From Clostridia bacterium (GTDB lineage Bacteria > Bacillota > Clostridia > Oscillospirales > Acutalibacteraceae), in the NCBI GenBank assembly GCA_017436915.1, contig JAFSCE010000032.1:1-64000 (forward strand): 64,000 nucleotides of DNA, written 5' to 3'. Shown in pieces: positions 46,089 through 54,135 of this stretch. Position 1 is the first letter of the stretch. The number at the start of each line of letters is the position of its first letter. A program made the position numbers and the translations under genes. The notes under the pieces were generated by a model, which was not told where the DNA came from, searched no databases, and was given only the letters and a program-made list of their open reading frames with translations.

Positions 46089-47278
46089 ATACAGGGTTTT
46101 TATACGTACAACTGCACTCATTAACCGTATTTCGGGCATTGCTTGACGATCCCGTGATCACCGCACTCTGTCGCTTCCTCGGCACGCCGTCATCGGATAC
46201 CGCCGAGGCGGTGTCCGCCTATGCGGCGTTTGTCGCTGAGGTGTACAACACCGGTGCAGAGAGCTTTGCTGCGTATGTGCAAGGACTTGTCAATGACGAT
46301 GAAAATGCGTATATCCGTTTAATCGGCAAGGGTGAGCAACCGCCTGCCGAGATGGAACGGTGTGCTCAGGCGGAGTTCGGTATTTTGCAAACGGTTGCCG
46401 ATCTGACGGCAAACGAGTTGTGTGCGGAGCTTGCGTGGAGCGGGTATCTGCCGGCTTTCCCGGTGGGTAAAGTGGATCTTGCCGGCGATTACGCCATGCG
46501 GTGTGCCAACGTCGGCCGTTACGGATACGGGATGTACGCGAAGCACCGTATGTTCTACGTCAGCCCCGAAAATAAGATCGTGCCGGTATATCATCCCGAC
46601 CGCACGCGGCTGTCTTCGCTTGTGGATTACGAGCGCGAAAAGCAGATCATCGTGGATAATACGGTGGCACTGCTGGAAGGAAAGCCCGCCGCGAATATTC
46701 TCCTGACCGGTGATGCGGGCACCGGTAAATCGTCTACCGTGAAAGCGGTGGTCAACGAATTGCACGACCGCGGCCTGCGCATTTTAGAGGTGCGTAAGGA
46801 GCAGTTGCACGCGATCCCGTCGATACTGGATTCGCTCAGTAGCAATCCGCTGAAATTCATCCTGTTCATCGATGATCTGTCGTTCCAAAAGGATGACGAT
46901 AATTTCAGCGCGCTCAAGGCCATTTTGGAGGGCTCGGTTTCCACCAAAGCGCAGAACGTGGTGGTATATGCCACCAGTAACCGCCGTCACTTGGTGAAAG
47001 AGACCTTCTCCGACCGTGACGGTGACGATATTCACCGCAACGATACCATGCAGGAGATCATCTCGCTGTCGGCGCGGTTCGGTATCCACATTACATTCCA
47101 AAAGCCGGACAAGCAGACCTATCTTGATATCGTACAGCATTTGGCCGCCGAGCGCGGGCTTCAGTACGATCCCGATGAATTGGCATTGCTTGCCGAACGG
47201 TTTGCGCTGGATAAAGGCGGTCGTTCCGCCCGCGCCGCGAAACAATTTGTGGATGGTTTAACAACGGCAGAAAACTAA
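46085..47278 (+). CDS. DUF815 family AAA+ ATPase
   Basis: Cytosolic AAA-type ATPase (397 aa) of the DUF815 family; role not established. An N-terminal helical region of about 190 residues precedes the ATPase domain. That domain has Walker [16 protein letters not shown] (about residues 207-221), Walker [11 protein letters not shown] (about 260-269) and a following ATSNRRHLV sensor motif typical of the family. It overlaps ilvD by four bases, so it is translated from the tail of the ilv-leu message, though no metabolic link is evident. It ends at a terminator shared with rmuC. Confidence 0.9.
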   Translation: MNTGFLYVQLHSLTVFRALLDDPVITALCRFLGTPSSDTAEAVSAYAAFVAEVYNTGAESFAAYVQGLVNDDENAYIRLIGKGEQPPAEMERCAQAEFGILQTVADLTANELCAELAWSGYLPAFPVGKVDLAGDYAMRCANVGRYGYGMYAKHRMFYVSPENKIVPVYHPDRTRLSSLVDYEREKQIIVDNTVALLEGKPAANILLTGDAGTGKSSTVKAVVNELHDRGLRILEVRKEQLHAIPSILDSLSSNPLKFILFIDDLSFQKDDDNFSALKAILEGSVSTKAQNVVVYATSNRRHLVKETFSDRDGDDIHRNDTMQEIISLSARFGIHITFQKPDKQTYLDIVQHLAAERGLQYDPDELALLAERFALDKGGRSARAAKQFVDGLTTAEN

Positions 47279-47281
47279 GGA

Positions 47282-47311
47282 AAAGCCCCCGCTCAAAAGA
47301 GCGGGGGCTTT
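47282..47311. terminator. Bidirectional terminator between DUF815 gene and rmuC
   Basis: A 13-bp perfect stem (47282-47294 with 47299-47311), AAAA loop, flanking A and T runs, between converging genes. Confidence 0.93.
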
Positions 47312-47325
47312 GTTGTTTGCAAGGG

Positions 47326-48525
47326 TTATTCTTCTGTTTGGATGCTTGGCAGGGCGAGGAGGTCGTCGGCCTCGTTGGCTTCTAATTCTTCCACGTCGCG
47401 CAGATTGCGTAGAATGGTGTTGTTGCGTTTGCGAGCATTGTCGAGAACGTTGCCGGCCTCGTCCACCTTTTTCTTGGCTTTTTCAAGCAACTCTTCAAAT
47501 TTGCCGTACTGTGTTTTTACGGCACCGAGCACTTTCCAGACCTCGGCGGCGCGCTTATCAAGTGCTATCGTGCGGAAGCCGATGCGCAAGGTGTTGAGAA
47601 ACGCGGTGATGGTAGTGGGACCGCACACCATAATGCGGTATTTGTTCTGCAATTCTTCTGCCAACCCGGGACGGCGCAAAATTTCGGCGTACAAACCCTC
47701 GGTCGGCAAGAACATGATGGCAAAATCGGTGGTTTTCGGCACGTCGATGTACAGCTCCGCAATGGTTTTGGCTTCGTTGCGGATAGTGCGTTCAAGCGCT
47801 TTGGTTGCTGCTTCCGCCGCGTCTTTGTCCGCTTTTTCCGCGGCATCTACCAAGCGTGCGTAATCTTCTTGCGGAAATTTGGAGTCGATGGGCAACCAAA
47901 TATAGGTGCCGTCCTCGTCACGCGACGGAATCTTGATCGCAAATTCCACCTGCTCGCGGTTGCCGCGAATGGAAACGTTTTGTGCGTACTGCTCGGCGGT
48001 AAGCGTTTGCTCCAAAATATTGCCGAGCTGGACTTCTGCCCAAGTGCCGCGCGCTTTCACGTTTGTGAGTACACGTTGCAGATCGCTGACACCGCTTGCC
48101 AGCTCTTTCATTTCGCCGAGCGATTTATACACGCTTTGCAGCTGCTCACCGACCGTCTTAAAACTGGAATCTAAGCGCTTTGTCAGTGTGCTTTGCAGTT
48201 TTTCATCCACCGTTTCCCGCATTTGATCCAGCTTTTTCTCATTGCTTTCCTGCAAGCCGCGCACGGCGGTGGTGAGAGTAGCATTTAGTTTTTCTTGATG
48301 TTCACCGGAAACTTTTAAGGATTCCTTTTGCCCTTCGGTGATGGTTTGATTCATTTCCTTTAAGGCGCCGCTGATCTCCTGACGGGTGCTGCGCACTTCG
48401 TCGCGCAGGCGCCGTTCCGATTCCTCCAGGTGTTCGCGGGAATCGCTTTTGGGTTTGCGAACCAGCAACAAAACCTGCAGGATGATCACCAGCACCAGCA
48501 GAGCGGCTATCACATACAATTCCAT
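47326..48525 (-). CDS. rmuC: DNA recombination protein RmuC
   Basis: Membrane-tethered protein (399 aa) of the RmuC family, linked to suppression of inverted-repeat rearrangements and recently to antiphage nuclease activity. One N-terminal membrane helix (about residues 3-22) is followed by a long coiled coil (25-130) and the RmuC nuclease-like domain. The family strands YIWLPIDSKFPQEDYARLVDA and TTDFAIMFLPTEGLYAEI are clear. It is the last gene of the minus-strand holB-ricT-rmuC group, 2 bases after ricT. Confidence 0.93.
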   Translation of the reverse strand: MELYVIAALLVLVIILQVLLLVRKPKSDSREHLEESERRLRDEVRSTRQEISGALKEMNQTITEGQKESLKVSGEHQEKLNATLTTAVRGLQESNEKKLDQMRETVDEKLQSTLTKRLDSSFKTVGEQLQSVYKSLGEMKELASGVSDLQRVLTNVKARGTWAEVQLGNILEQTLTAEQYAQNVSIRGNREQVEFAIKIPSRDEDGTYIWLPIDSKFPQEDYARLVDAAEKADKDAAEAATKALERTIRNEAKTIAELYIDVPKTTDFAIMFLPTEGLYAEILRRPGLAEELQNKYRIMVCGPTTITAFLNTLRIGFRTIALDKRAAEVWKVLGAVKTQYGKFEELLEKAKKKVDEAGNVLDNARKRNNTILRNLRDVEELEANEADDLLALPSIQTEE

Positions 48526-48527
48526 TG

Positions 48528-49394
48528 TTATTCAAGCTCCTGTAACTCTTCTTGTTCTTTTTTCTCGGGTTTGTTGTTTTTGCCGTCCTTGATGACCTTG
48601 ACGTCATCACGGTGCAGTGAGATGGGCGGCGAGTCGGGGGCTTTTTCCAGACGCACTTTCAAATTGCCCGAAAGAATATTGACTTCAACCACCGTACCAC
48701 GTCCCTCGGGTGTGTTGACAAGAGCACCTTGCTTGGGGGTTACCTTGATGAGTGAAGAATAGGTGTCCTGCTCATACTTTAAGCAGCACATGAGTCTGCC
48801 GCACGAACCGGAAATTTTGGTGGGGTTGAGAGACAACCCCTGCTCCTTTGCCATTTTGATAGATACGGGTTGAAAATCGGGCAGAAACTGCGCACAGCAA
48901 AGCGGTCGGCCACAGATGCCGAGCCCGCCGAGCATTTTCGCTTCGTCACGCACGCCGATCTGCCGTAATTCGATGCGGGTGTGGAACAAACCCGCGAGAT
49001 CTTTGACAAGGTTACGGAAGTCCACGCGTCCCTCGGCGGTGAAATAAAAGAGAATTTTGGAATTATCAAACGCATATTCCGCGCTGATGAGTTTCATATC
49101 CAGCTTGTGTGCTGCGATGCGCTCTTCGCATAATTTAAGCGCCTGCTCTTCTTTTTCGGCGTTTTCTTTGGCGTGACGCACATCGTCTGCCGTTGCCGGC
49201 CGTACCACCGCTTTGAGGGGTTGAATGATCTCGGAATCCTCCATGTCGCGGTTTTCCATTACGACCTCGCCGCACTCCAACCCGCGGGAGGTTTCCACGA
49301 TGGCGTGATCGCCCTTGCGGAAGGTGTGACCCGCGGAGGCGAAATAATAGACTTTTCCCATGTTCTTAAAGCGAACACCAATAATGTTGGTCAT
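48528..49394 (-). CDS. ricT: PSP1-domain protein RicT (YaaT)
   Basis: RicT/YaaT (288 aa). In Bacillus it is part of an iron-sulfur complex with YlbF and YmcA that supports RNase Y mRNA processing and sporulation. The PSP1 C-terminal domain lies at about residues 60-145. Cys-rich motifs CGRPLCCAQFLPDF and GSCGRLMCCLKYEQDTY match the cluster-binding cysteines. The C-terminal tail is Lys/Glu-rich. It follows holB after 12 bases, the same order as in Bacillus (holB-yaaT). Confidence 0.93.
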   Translation of the reverse strand: MTNIIGVRFKNMGKVYYFASAGHTFRKGDHAIVETSRGLECGEVVMENRDMEDSEIIQPLKAVVRPATADDVRHAKENAEKEEQALKLCEERIAAHKLDMKLISAEYAFDNSKILFYFTAEGRVDFRNLVKDLAGLFHTRIELRQIGVRDEAKMLGGLGICGRPLCCAQFLPDFQPVSIKMAKEQGLSLNPTKISGSCGRLMCCLKYEQDTYSSLIKVTPKQGALVNTPEGRGTVVEVNILSGNLKVRLEKAPDSPPISLHRDDVKVIKDGKNNKPEKKEQEELQELE

Positions 49395-49406
49395 AGCGAT
49401 TCTCTC

Positions 49407-50411
49407 CTATCGTCCTGCGGCGCGTCTGAGCCGCGCGCAGAGAATGGTTAAAAATAACGTGTGGTTCATGTTAAAGAACCGTGCCGTTTGCAGATCTTCA
49501 ATTACCGCGATCAGCGCCAACAATTGTGTGCGTGTCAGCGACCGTGAAAGCGCTTTGGCCGTTTCGGGCGATGTGCTTAAAAAAGCCGTATGACTGAATT
49601 TCGCAACCAATGCGTCACGGAAAATCAGTTTAAGACCGCTGAGCACTGCCGTAACACGGTCTTTTTGCTTTTCGAGCGGCGCGGTGGCGGTAAGCAGTGA
49701 CAGCTCTGTAGGAGCGGTAACGGCAGAGGCGATGGACGGCAACAGTTCCAAGATATCTTGATATGATCCGTCCGACAAGCCGTCGAGCGCTTGTCCAATG
49801 ATGCCGCCCCACAGCGATGCGGCGCGGGAAAGTTCCTCCTCCGACAGGTTTGGCAGACGACGGCGCAACACGGCGGTCGCTTCCTCTGTTGATACACCGG
49901 AAAGCGGTACGGCAAAGACGCGCGAACGCACGGTTTCAAGCAGTTGGGAACGTTGTTCGCAGGTCAGAATAAAGCGCACGTGTGCGGGGGGTTCTTCCAA
50001 CACCTTGAGCAACGAGTTTTGTGCTTGCTCGGTCATGTTTTGCACGTCACACAGAATGAAGACGCGCACCGCCGCTTCGTTCGGTCGCACGTAGACCTCT
50101 TCACGCAGTTCGCGTACCACGTCAATATGGAACGAGCGCGCTTCTCCCCCGCCGCCGATTTCGGTAATGTCGGGGTGGTTTCCCGAAAACGCCTTGTGAC
50201 AAGCGGGGCAGGTTCCGCAGGGCTTTTCGCTGCCGGAACGGCACACCGCCGCCGCGGCGAGCTGGCGCGCCAAGGTGCGGCGACCGCTGCCTTTCGGTCC
50301 TTCCAGGAGAATGGCATGCGGAAATGCACCGCCATCCAAACGGGAGGAGAGCAACGCTTTTGCTGCCGAATTGCCTGCAAAAACAGAGCCGTCCGGTAAC
50401 GTCCAGTTCAT
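49407..50411 (-). CDS. holB: DNA polymerase III subunit delta'
   Basis: Clamp-loader subunit (334 aa) that helps DnaX open the sliding clamp. The AAA+ domain has a P-loop of the form GPKGSGRRTLARQ, where the catalytic Lys is Arg; delta' does not hydrolyse ATP, so this is acceptable. A four-Cys zinc site spans CRSGSEKPCGTCPACH (about residues 57-72). The sensor region SLLKVLEEPPAHVRFILT is typical. It starts at the promoter on the minus strand near 50444-50472 and leads ricT and rmuC. Confidence 0.94.
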   Translation of the reverse strand: MNWTLPDGSVFAGNSAAKALLSSRLDGGAFPHAILLEGPKGSGRRTLARQLAAAAVCRSGSEKPCGTCPACHKAFSGNHPDITEIGGGGEARSFHIDVVRELREEVYVRPNEAAVRVFILCDVQNMTEQAQNSLLKVLEEPPAHVRFILTCEQRSQLLETVRSRVFAVPLSGVSTEEATAVLRRRLPNLSEEELSRAASLWGGIIGQALDGLSDGSYQDILELLPSIASAVTAPTELSLLTATAPLEKQKDRVTAVLSGLKLIFRDALVAKFSHTAFLSTSPETAKALSRSLTRTQLLALIAVIEDLQTARFFNMNHTLFLTILCARLRRAAGR

Positions 50412-50443
50412 ACGCTCTCCCCCTTCGTTCCATATTTAATACA

Positions 50444-50472
50444 AGTATACAGCACTTTTGCTCATCTGACAA
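50444..50472 (-). promoter_or_regulatory. Promoter of holB-ricT-rmuC
   Basis: On the minus strand TTGTCA (50472-50467), 17 bp, TATACT (50449-50444), ending 33 bases upstream of holB. Confidence 0.75.
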
Positions 50473-50480
50473 GAATTTTC

Positions 50481-50509
50481 TTGACAAGTCCCGTGGAAAG
50501 CCGTACCAT
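50481..50509 (+). promoter_or_regulatory. Promoter of znuA-znuC-znuB
   Basis: TTGACA (50481-50486), 17 bp, TACCAT (50504-50509), 31 bases upstream of the start codon. No clear Zur-type palindrome is visible to me. Confidence 0.6.
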
Positions 50510-50539
50510 TTTATTAAATAAACGGAAGGGAGGGAGACT

Positions 50540-51463
50540 GTGAAGACACGATACGGTAAAGTGGTGATCTTGCTTTGTGTTATTACGATCGTTTCATTGG
50601 GAATAACCGCCGTGTTTGGCGTAAAAGCCCCCGAAAAGACCGACGAGCTGTCGGTGATGGCAAGCTTTTATCCCCTGTATACCGCGGCGTTGAACGTGGT
50701 TGGCACGTGTGATGGGGTCACGGTCTCCTGCCTTACCCGCCCGCAGGCGGGTTGCTTGCACGACTATCAACTCTCCCCCGCTGAGCGCGCAGCACTTGGC
50801 GAGGCGGACGTGCTCTTACAAAACGGCGCCGGAATGGAATCGTTTTTGGGACCCGCGTTAGAATCGCTTTCGGGGCTTACCGTGATCGACACCTCTGCCG
50901 GGTTAGAGCTGTTGACTTGTGAAGCGCACGAGCACGGTCATGACCATCATCATAGCGTGAATGCGCATCTGTGGGTGGACCCTGTTCTGTATGCCGAGCA
51001 GGTGAAACGCGTACGCGACGGACTCTGTGCGGTCGATTCTGCACACGCGGCGGAATATATCGCAAACGCGGAAGCATATTTACAAAAAATCGCGGCGGTG
51101 GAACAACAGTTAAACGAAATCTCTCTCCCCCACACTCATGCGCTGCTCTTTCATGAGTCTGTGGCGTATGCGGCAAAGGCACTTCAGCTTGAAACGGTTG
51201 GTATCGTTCCTCTCGGTGAGAACGAGGCCGCGTCCGCCGGCGATCTGGCAGAGATAGCGGATGCGCTGAAAGGAAAAGCGGTATTGCTTCTTTATGATAC
51301 GCAATATACCGCGCTGTACGAATCCCTGGCGCAGTATGCCGACAAGGCGGCGATCGTGCGCTGGGACACGGCTGTGCAACCGATAAACGGAGTGGCGGCG
51401 AAAGATGCGTGGCTGGTTGCCATGCGGCAAAATATCAACGCGTTAAAGGAGGCGGCGGCATGA
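50540..51463 (+). CDS. znuA: Metal ABC transporter substrate-binding protein, ZnuA-like
   Basis: Cluster A-I binding protein (307 aa) for zinc or manganese. It has an N-terminal hydrophobic signal or anchor (about residues 7-26) without a lipobox Cys. The first metal-ligand His lies in the LHDYQLSP region (about 74), followed by an acidic His-rich loop EAHEHGHDHHH (about 129-139). The ligand HLWVDP comes next, then a His near 204 in LLFHESVAYAA. The His-rich loop argues for zinc. The start is GTG at 50540 after GGGAGGGAG. It overlaps znuC by four bases. Confidence 0.93.
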   Translation: MKTRYGKVVILLCVITIVSLGITAVFGVKAPEKTDELSVMASFYPLYTAALNVVGTCDGVTVSCLTRPQAGCLHDYQLSPAERAALGEADVLLQNGAGMESFLGPALESLSGLTVIDTSAGLELLTCEAHEHGHDHHHSVNAHLWVDPVLYAEQVKRVRDGLCAVDSAHAAEYIANAEAYLQKIAAVEQQLNEISLPHTHALLFHESVAYAAKALQLETVGIVPLGENEAASAGDLAEIADALKGKAVLLLYDTQYTALYESLAQYADKAAIVRWDTAVQPINGVAAKDAWLVAMRQNINALKEAAA

Positions 51464-52194
51464 GCTCGTGCGGATTGCACTGCTTGAAAATTTCCGATAT
51501 CGGCGTGCAGGCAGACGGACACACCCTGCTGCGGGACGTCAATCTGCACGTGCATTGCGGAGAACTGACGGCTATCGTCGGCCGCAACGGCGCGGGAAAA
51601 ACGACGTTGCTAAAGGCGATCTTGGGCGAGATCCCGCATACCGGCAACGTGGAGTTTTCCGGTCATAACGGCACCCCCGTGGTGGGCGGCAAACCGCGTA
51701 TCGGGTACGTGCCGCAATCGCTTTCCATTGATCGCCATACTCCCGCAACGGTGTACGACATGTTGTTGGCGTTGACGACAAGCTATCCCGCGTTTTTCCC
51801 CAAACGTCGAAAAACGGTGGAAAACTTCCGCGCACATCTTGCGCGATTCCGTGCGGCGGAGCTGCTCGACCAACCGATCGGACGGTTGTCCGGCGGTGAA
51901 CTGCAACGGGTGCTGCTCGCCGCGGCCACCCTGCCGACACCAGACTTGCTTATTTTGGACGAGCCGGTTTCCGGTGTGGATCACAACGGCCTTGCGGAAC
52001 TGTATGAGTTGCTCGACACGTTAAAAGAGCAAGAGGATATGGTTATTTTGCTGGTGTCGCACGATCTGGACTATGTTCGCAAACACGCCGATAAGGTAGT
52101 TTTGCTTAACAAGACCGTGCAAGCGTTCGGCACCCCCGACGACGTGTTTGCCACCGAGGCGTTTCGCGCAACCTTTGCGGGAGGTGATGCGTGA
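51460..52194 (+). CDS. znuC: Metal ABC transporter ATP-binding protein, ZnuC-like
   Basis: Cytosolic ATPase (244 aa) of the zinc/manganese transporter. Walker A is GRNGAGKTTLLKAIL (about residues 41-55), the signature LSGGELQRVLLA (about 145-156) and Walker B LLILDEPVSGVD (about 165-176), with the switch His in LLVSHDLDYV. The ATG at 51460 overlaps the znuA stop (ATGA); the longer frame within znuA is unsupported. Confidence 0.95.
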   Translation: MSSCGLHCLKISDIGVQADGHTLLRDVNLHVHCGELTAIVGRNGAGKTTLLKAILGEIPHTGNVEFSGHNGTPVVGGKPRIGYVPQSLSIDRHTPATVYDMLLALTTSYPAFFPKRRKTVENFRAHLARFRAAELLDQPIGRLSGGELQRVLLAAATLPTPDLLILDEPVSGVDHNGLAELYELLDTLKEQEDMVILLVSHDLDYVRKHADKVVLLNKTVQAFGTPDDVFATEAFRATFAGGDA

Positions 52195-53012
52195 TGATAC
52201 AAGCCATCGGTGAATTGTTTACCTATGATTTCATGCGCCGCGCTGTGCTTGGCGTATTGCTGATGATGCCGCTGTTTTCTTTGCTCGGTACCTTGGTGGT
52301 TAACAACGGTATGGCGTTTTTCTCGGACGCGCTCGGTCATTCGGCACTGACGGGAGCCGCCATCGGTTTGCTGTTCGGGCTTGCAGATCCGAGTCCCGCC
52401 ATGCTGATCTTCGCTATCGTATTTGCGTTGTTGATGAATGCCATTCGGCACTCGCGGTTGTCTTCCACCGATACGGTCATAGGCGTGTTTGCTTCCTGCG
52501 GGTTGGCGTTGGGATTGGTACTGCTTTCGAAAAACAGCAGTTTTTCCGGATATCAAAGCTTGCTGATCGGGGATATTTTATCCATCACCAATCAGCAACT
52601 ATGGATATTGGCAGGCACCTTGCTTACGGTCGTGATCGTTTGGGTGCTGTGCTTTAACGGTTTTTTTGCCGTGGCGCTCAGCCCGTCACTTTCGCGCAGT
52701 AAGGGGTTGCCTGCGGTGTGGCTGGACAACCTGTTCGTGGTCGTGATGGCGGCGGTGGTGATGCTGTCGGTGCGGTTGGTGGGGTTGTTGCTCATTAACG
52801 CTATGCTGATCCTGCCCGCAGCCGCAGCGCGCAACGTTGCCAAAGGGTTGCGCAGTTACGTTTTGCTTTCGTTGATCTTTTCTTTGTTTTCCGGATTGCT
52901 GGGGTTGCTCGTATCGTATTTGAATGCCTTTGCGACCGGTCCTACCATCGTGCTCATCGGTGCGGCGGTGTTCTTTGGAACGTTTTTCATCGCGCGCCGC
53001 GAAAAAGCATAA
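52194..53012 (+). CDS. znuB: Metal ABC transporter permease, ZnuB-like
   Basis: Polytopic permease (272 aa) of the ABC-3 family with eight or so membrane helices, forming the channel for ZnuA/ZnuC. The N-terminal RRAVLGVLLMM segment, SDALGHSALTGAAIG and the C-terminal AAARNVAKGLRSY are typical of the family. The ATG overlaps the last base of the znuC stop codon; a GTG directly before is possible. It ends at the terminator shared with the CorC-like gene. Confidence 0.93.
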   Translation: MIQAIGELFTYDFMRRAVLGVLLMMPLFSLLGTLVVNNGMAFFSDALGHSALTGAAIGLLFGLADPSPAMLIFAIVFALLMNAIRHSRLSSTDTVIGVFASCGLALGLVLLSKNSSFSGYQSLLIGDILSITNQQLWILAGTLLTVVIVWVLCFNGFFAVALSPSLSRSKGLPAVWLDNLFVVVMAAVVMLSVRLVGLLLINAMLILPAAAARNVAKGLRSYVLLSLIFSLFSGLLGLLVSYLNAFATGPTIVLIGAAVFFGTFFIARREKA

Positions 53013-53013
53013 A

Positions 53014-53041
53014 AAAAGCCCGCTCTGTTGAGCGGGCTTTT
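53014..53041. terminator. Bidirectional terminator between znuB and the CorC-like gene
   Basis: A 12-bp perfect stem (53014-53025 with 53030-53041), TGTT loop, flanking A and T runs. Confidence 0.92.
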
Positions 53042-53044
53042 CGT

Positions 53045-53911
53045 TTATTCTTCTATGGGGTCTTTTTTGACGATGTGCACCAAGTCGATACGGCGCTCGT
53101 CCATTTTGAGGATGGTCAGTTCAACGTTTTCGAACAGAACGGTCTCGTGTTCCTCCTCGGCGGGAATATGACCCAATTGATCAATCAGGAAACCGGCAAG
53201 GGTATCGTAATCGCCCTCGGGGAAGTTGACGTCCAGCAGCTCACCGACTTCGTCGATCGCCATGGAGCCGTCTATCTCAAAGGTGTTTTCACCGGTCTGT
53301 TTGACCTCTTCTTCCTCGTTGTCGTATTCATCCTGAATGCTGCCCACGATGGATTCTAAAAGGTCCTCCATTGACACGATACCGGCGAGGCCGCCGTATT
53401 CGTCCACCGCCATGGCAAGCTGGATGTGTTTTTCGGTCATTTCTGCAAACAAATCATCACAGCGCTTGGAGCCGGGCACAAAATAAGCTTTGTGCATCAG
53501 CGAACGTAAGGTGAGATCCTCGGGGAGCGGTTTGCCCACGTACGGGAGCAAGTCCTTGATGTGCAGAATACCGATCACGTGGTCGAGATCTTCTTCATAG
53601 ATCGGCACGCGGGAGAATCCTTTTTCGATACTGATCGCCAAGGCATCCTGTACGGAATCTTCCACGTCGACGGCTTCGACGTCGGTGCGGGGGGTCATGA
53701 TGTCCTCAGCGGTCATTTCGCTGAATTCAAAGATGTTGTTGATCATATCCTTCTGGGATTCCTCAATGACACCTTTTTCTTCGCCGGCATCCACCAGTTC
53801 ACGGATATCCTCCTCCGTGACGTTGCGGCGGCGCGTGACCAAACGGGACATCGCTTTCCAGAAGTTAGACGGAGTGCTTGATAAATTACCGTCAGACGCA
53901 GGGTCAGACAT
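53045..53911 (-). CDS. CBS-pair and CorC/HlyC domain protein
   Basis: Protein of 288 aa with two CBS repeats (about residues 65-185, beginning with the family motif MTPRTDVEAVD) followed by the CorC/HlyC ion-transport-associated domain (from about 205). Members of this group are the cytosolic part of CNNM-type magnesium/cobalt efflux proteins. Here the transmembrane DUF21 domain is missing, so this resembles the soluble CorC form, which acts with a membrane partner encoded elsewhere. Sometimes annotated as hemolysin; that is unlikely. It is transcribed alone from a strong promoter at 53953-53981. Confidence 0.9.
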   Translation of the reverse strand: MSDPASDGNLSSTPSNFWKAMSRLVTRRRNVTEEDIRELVDAGEEKGVIEESQKDMINNIFEFSEMTAEDIMTPRTDVEAVDVEDSVQDALAISIEKGFSRVPIYEEDLDHVIGILHIKDLLPYVGKPLPEDLTLRSLMHKAYFVPGSKRCDDLFAEMTEKHIQLAMAVDEYGGLAGIVSMEDLLESIVGSIQDEYDNEEEEVKQTGENTFEIDGSMAIDEVGELLDVNFPEGDYDTLAGFLIDQLGHIPAEEEHETVLFENVELTILKMDERRIDLVHIVKKDPIEE

Positions 53912-53952
53912 GGCTTAAAAATTCCCCTTTCAAAAATTCGGAATACATCCAC

Positions 53953-53981
53953 ACTATACCGCATCAAAAAAGATTTGTCAA
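53953..53981 (-). promoter_or_regulatory. Promoter of the CorC-like gene
   Basis: On the minus strand TTGACA (53981-53976), 17 bp, TATAGT (53958-53953). Confidence 0.8.
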
Positions 53982-54052
53982 ATTTTCAGCCAAAAACAGG
54001 CGGATTTTCCACAAAAGACGGTTAAAAAATATCAAAAAAGCCGCGGTTTCAC

Positions 54053-54081
54053 TTTACATGGGTGAAAATTTATGCTATGAT
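54053..54081 (+). promoter_or_regulatory. Promoter of nifJ
   Basis: TTTACA (54053-54058), 17 bp, TATGAT (54076-54081), 54 bases before the ATG. A TTTTCCACA motif, similar to the DnaA-box-like sites near the origin, lies at 54005-54013. Confidence 0.65.
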
Positions 54082-54135
54082 ATCCGGTGGTGTGTATTAA
54101 ACATTCATCTATTATCCTAAAGGGAGGAAATATTC

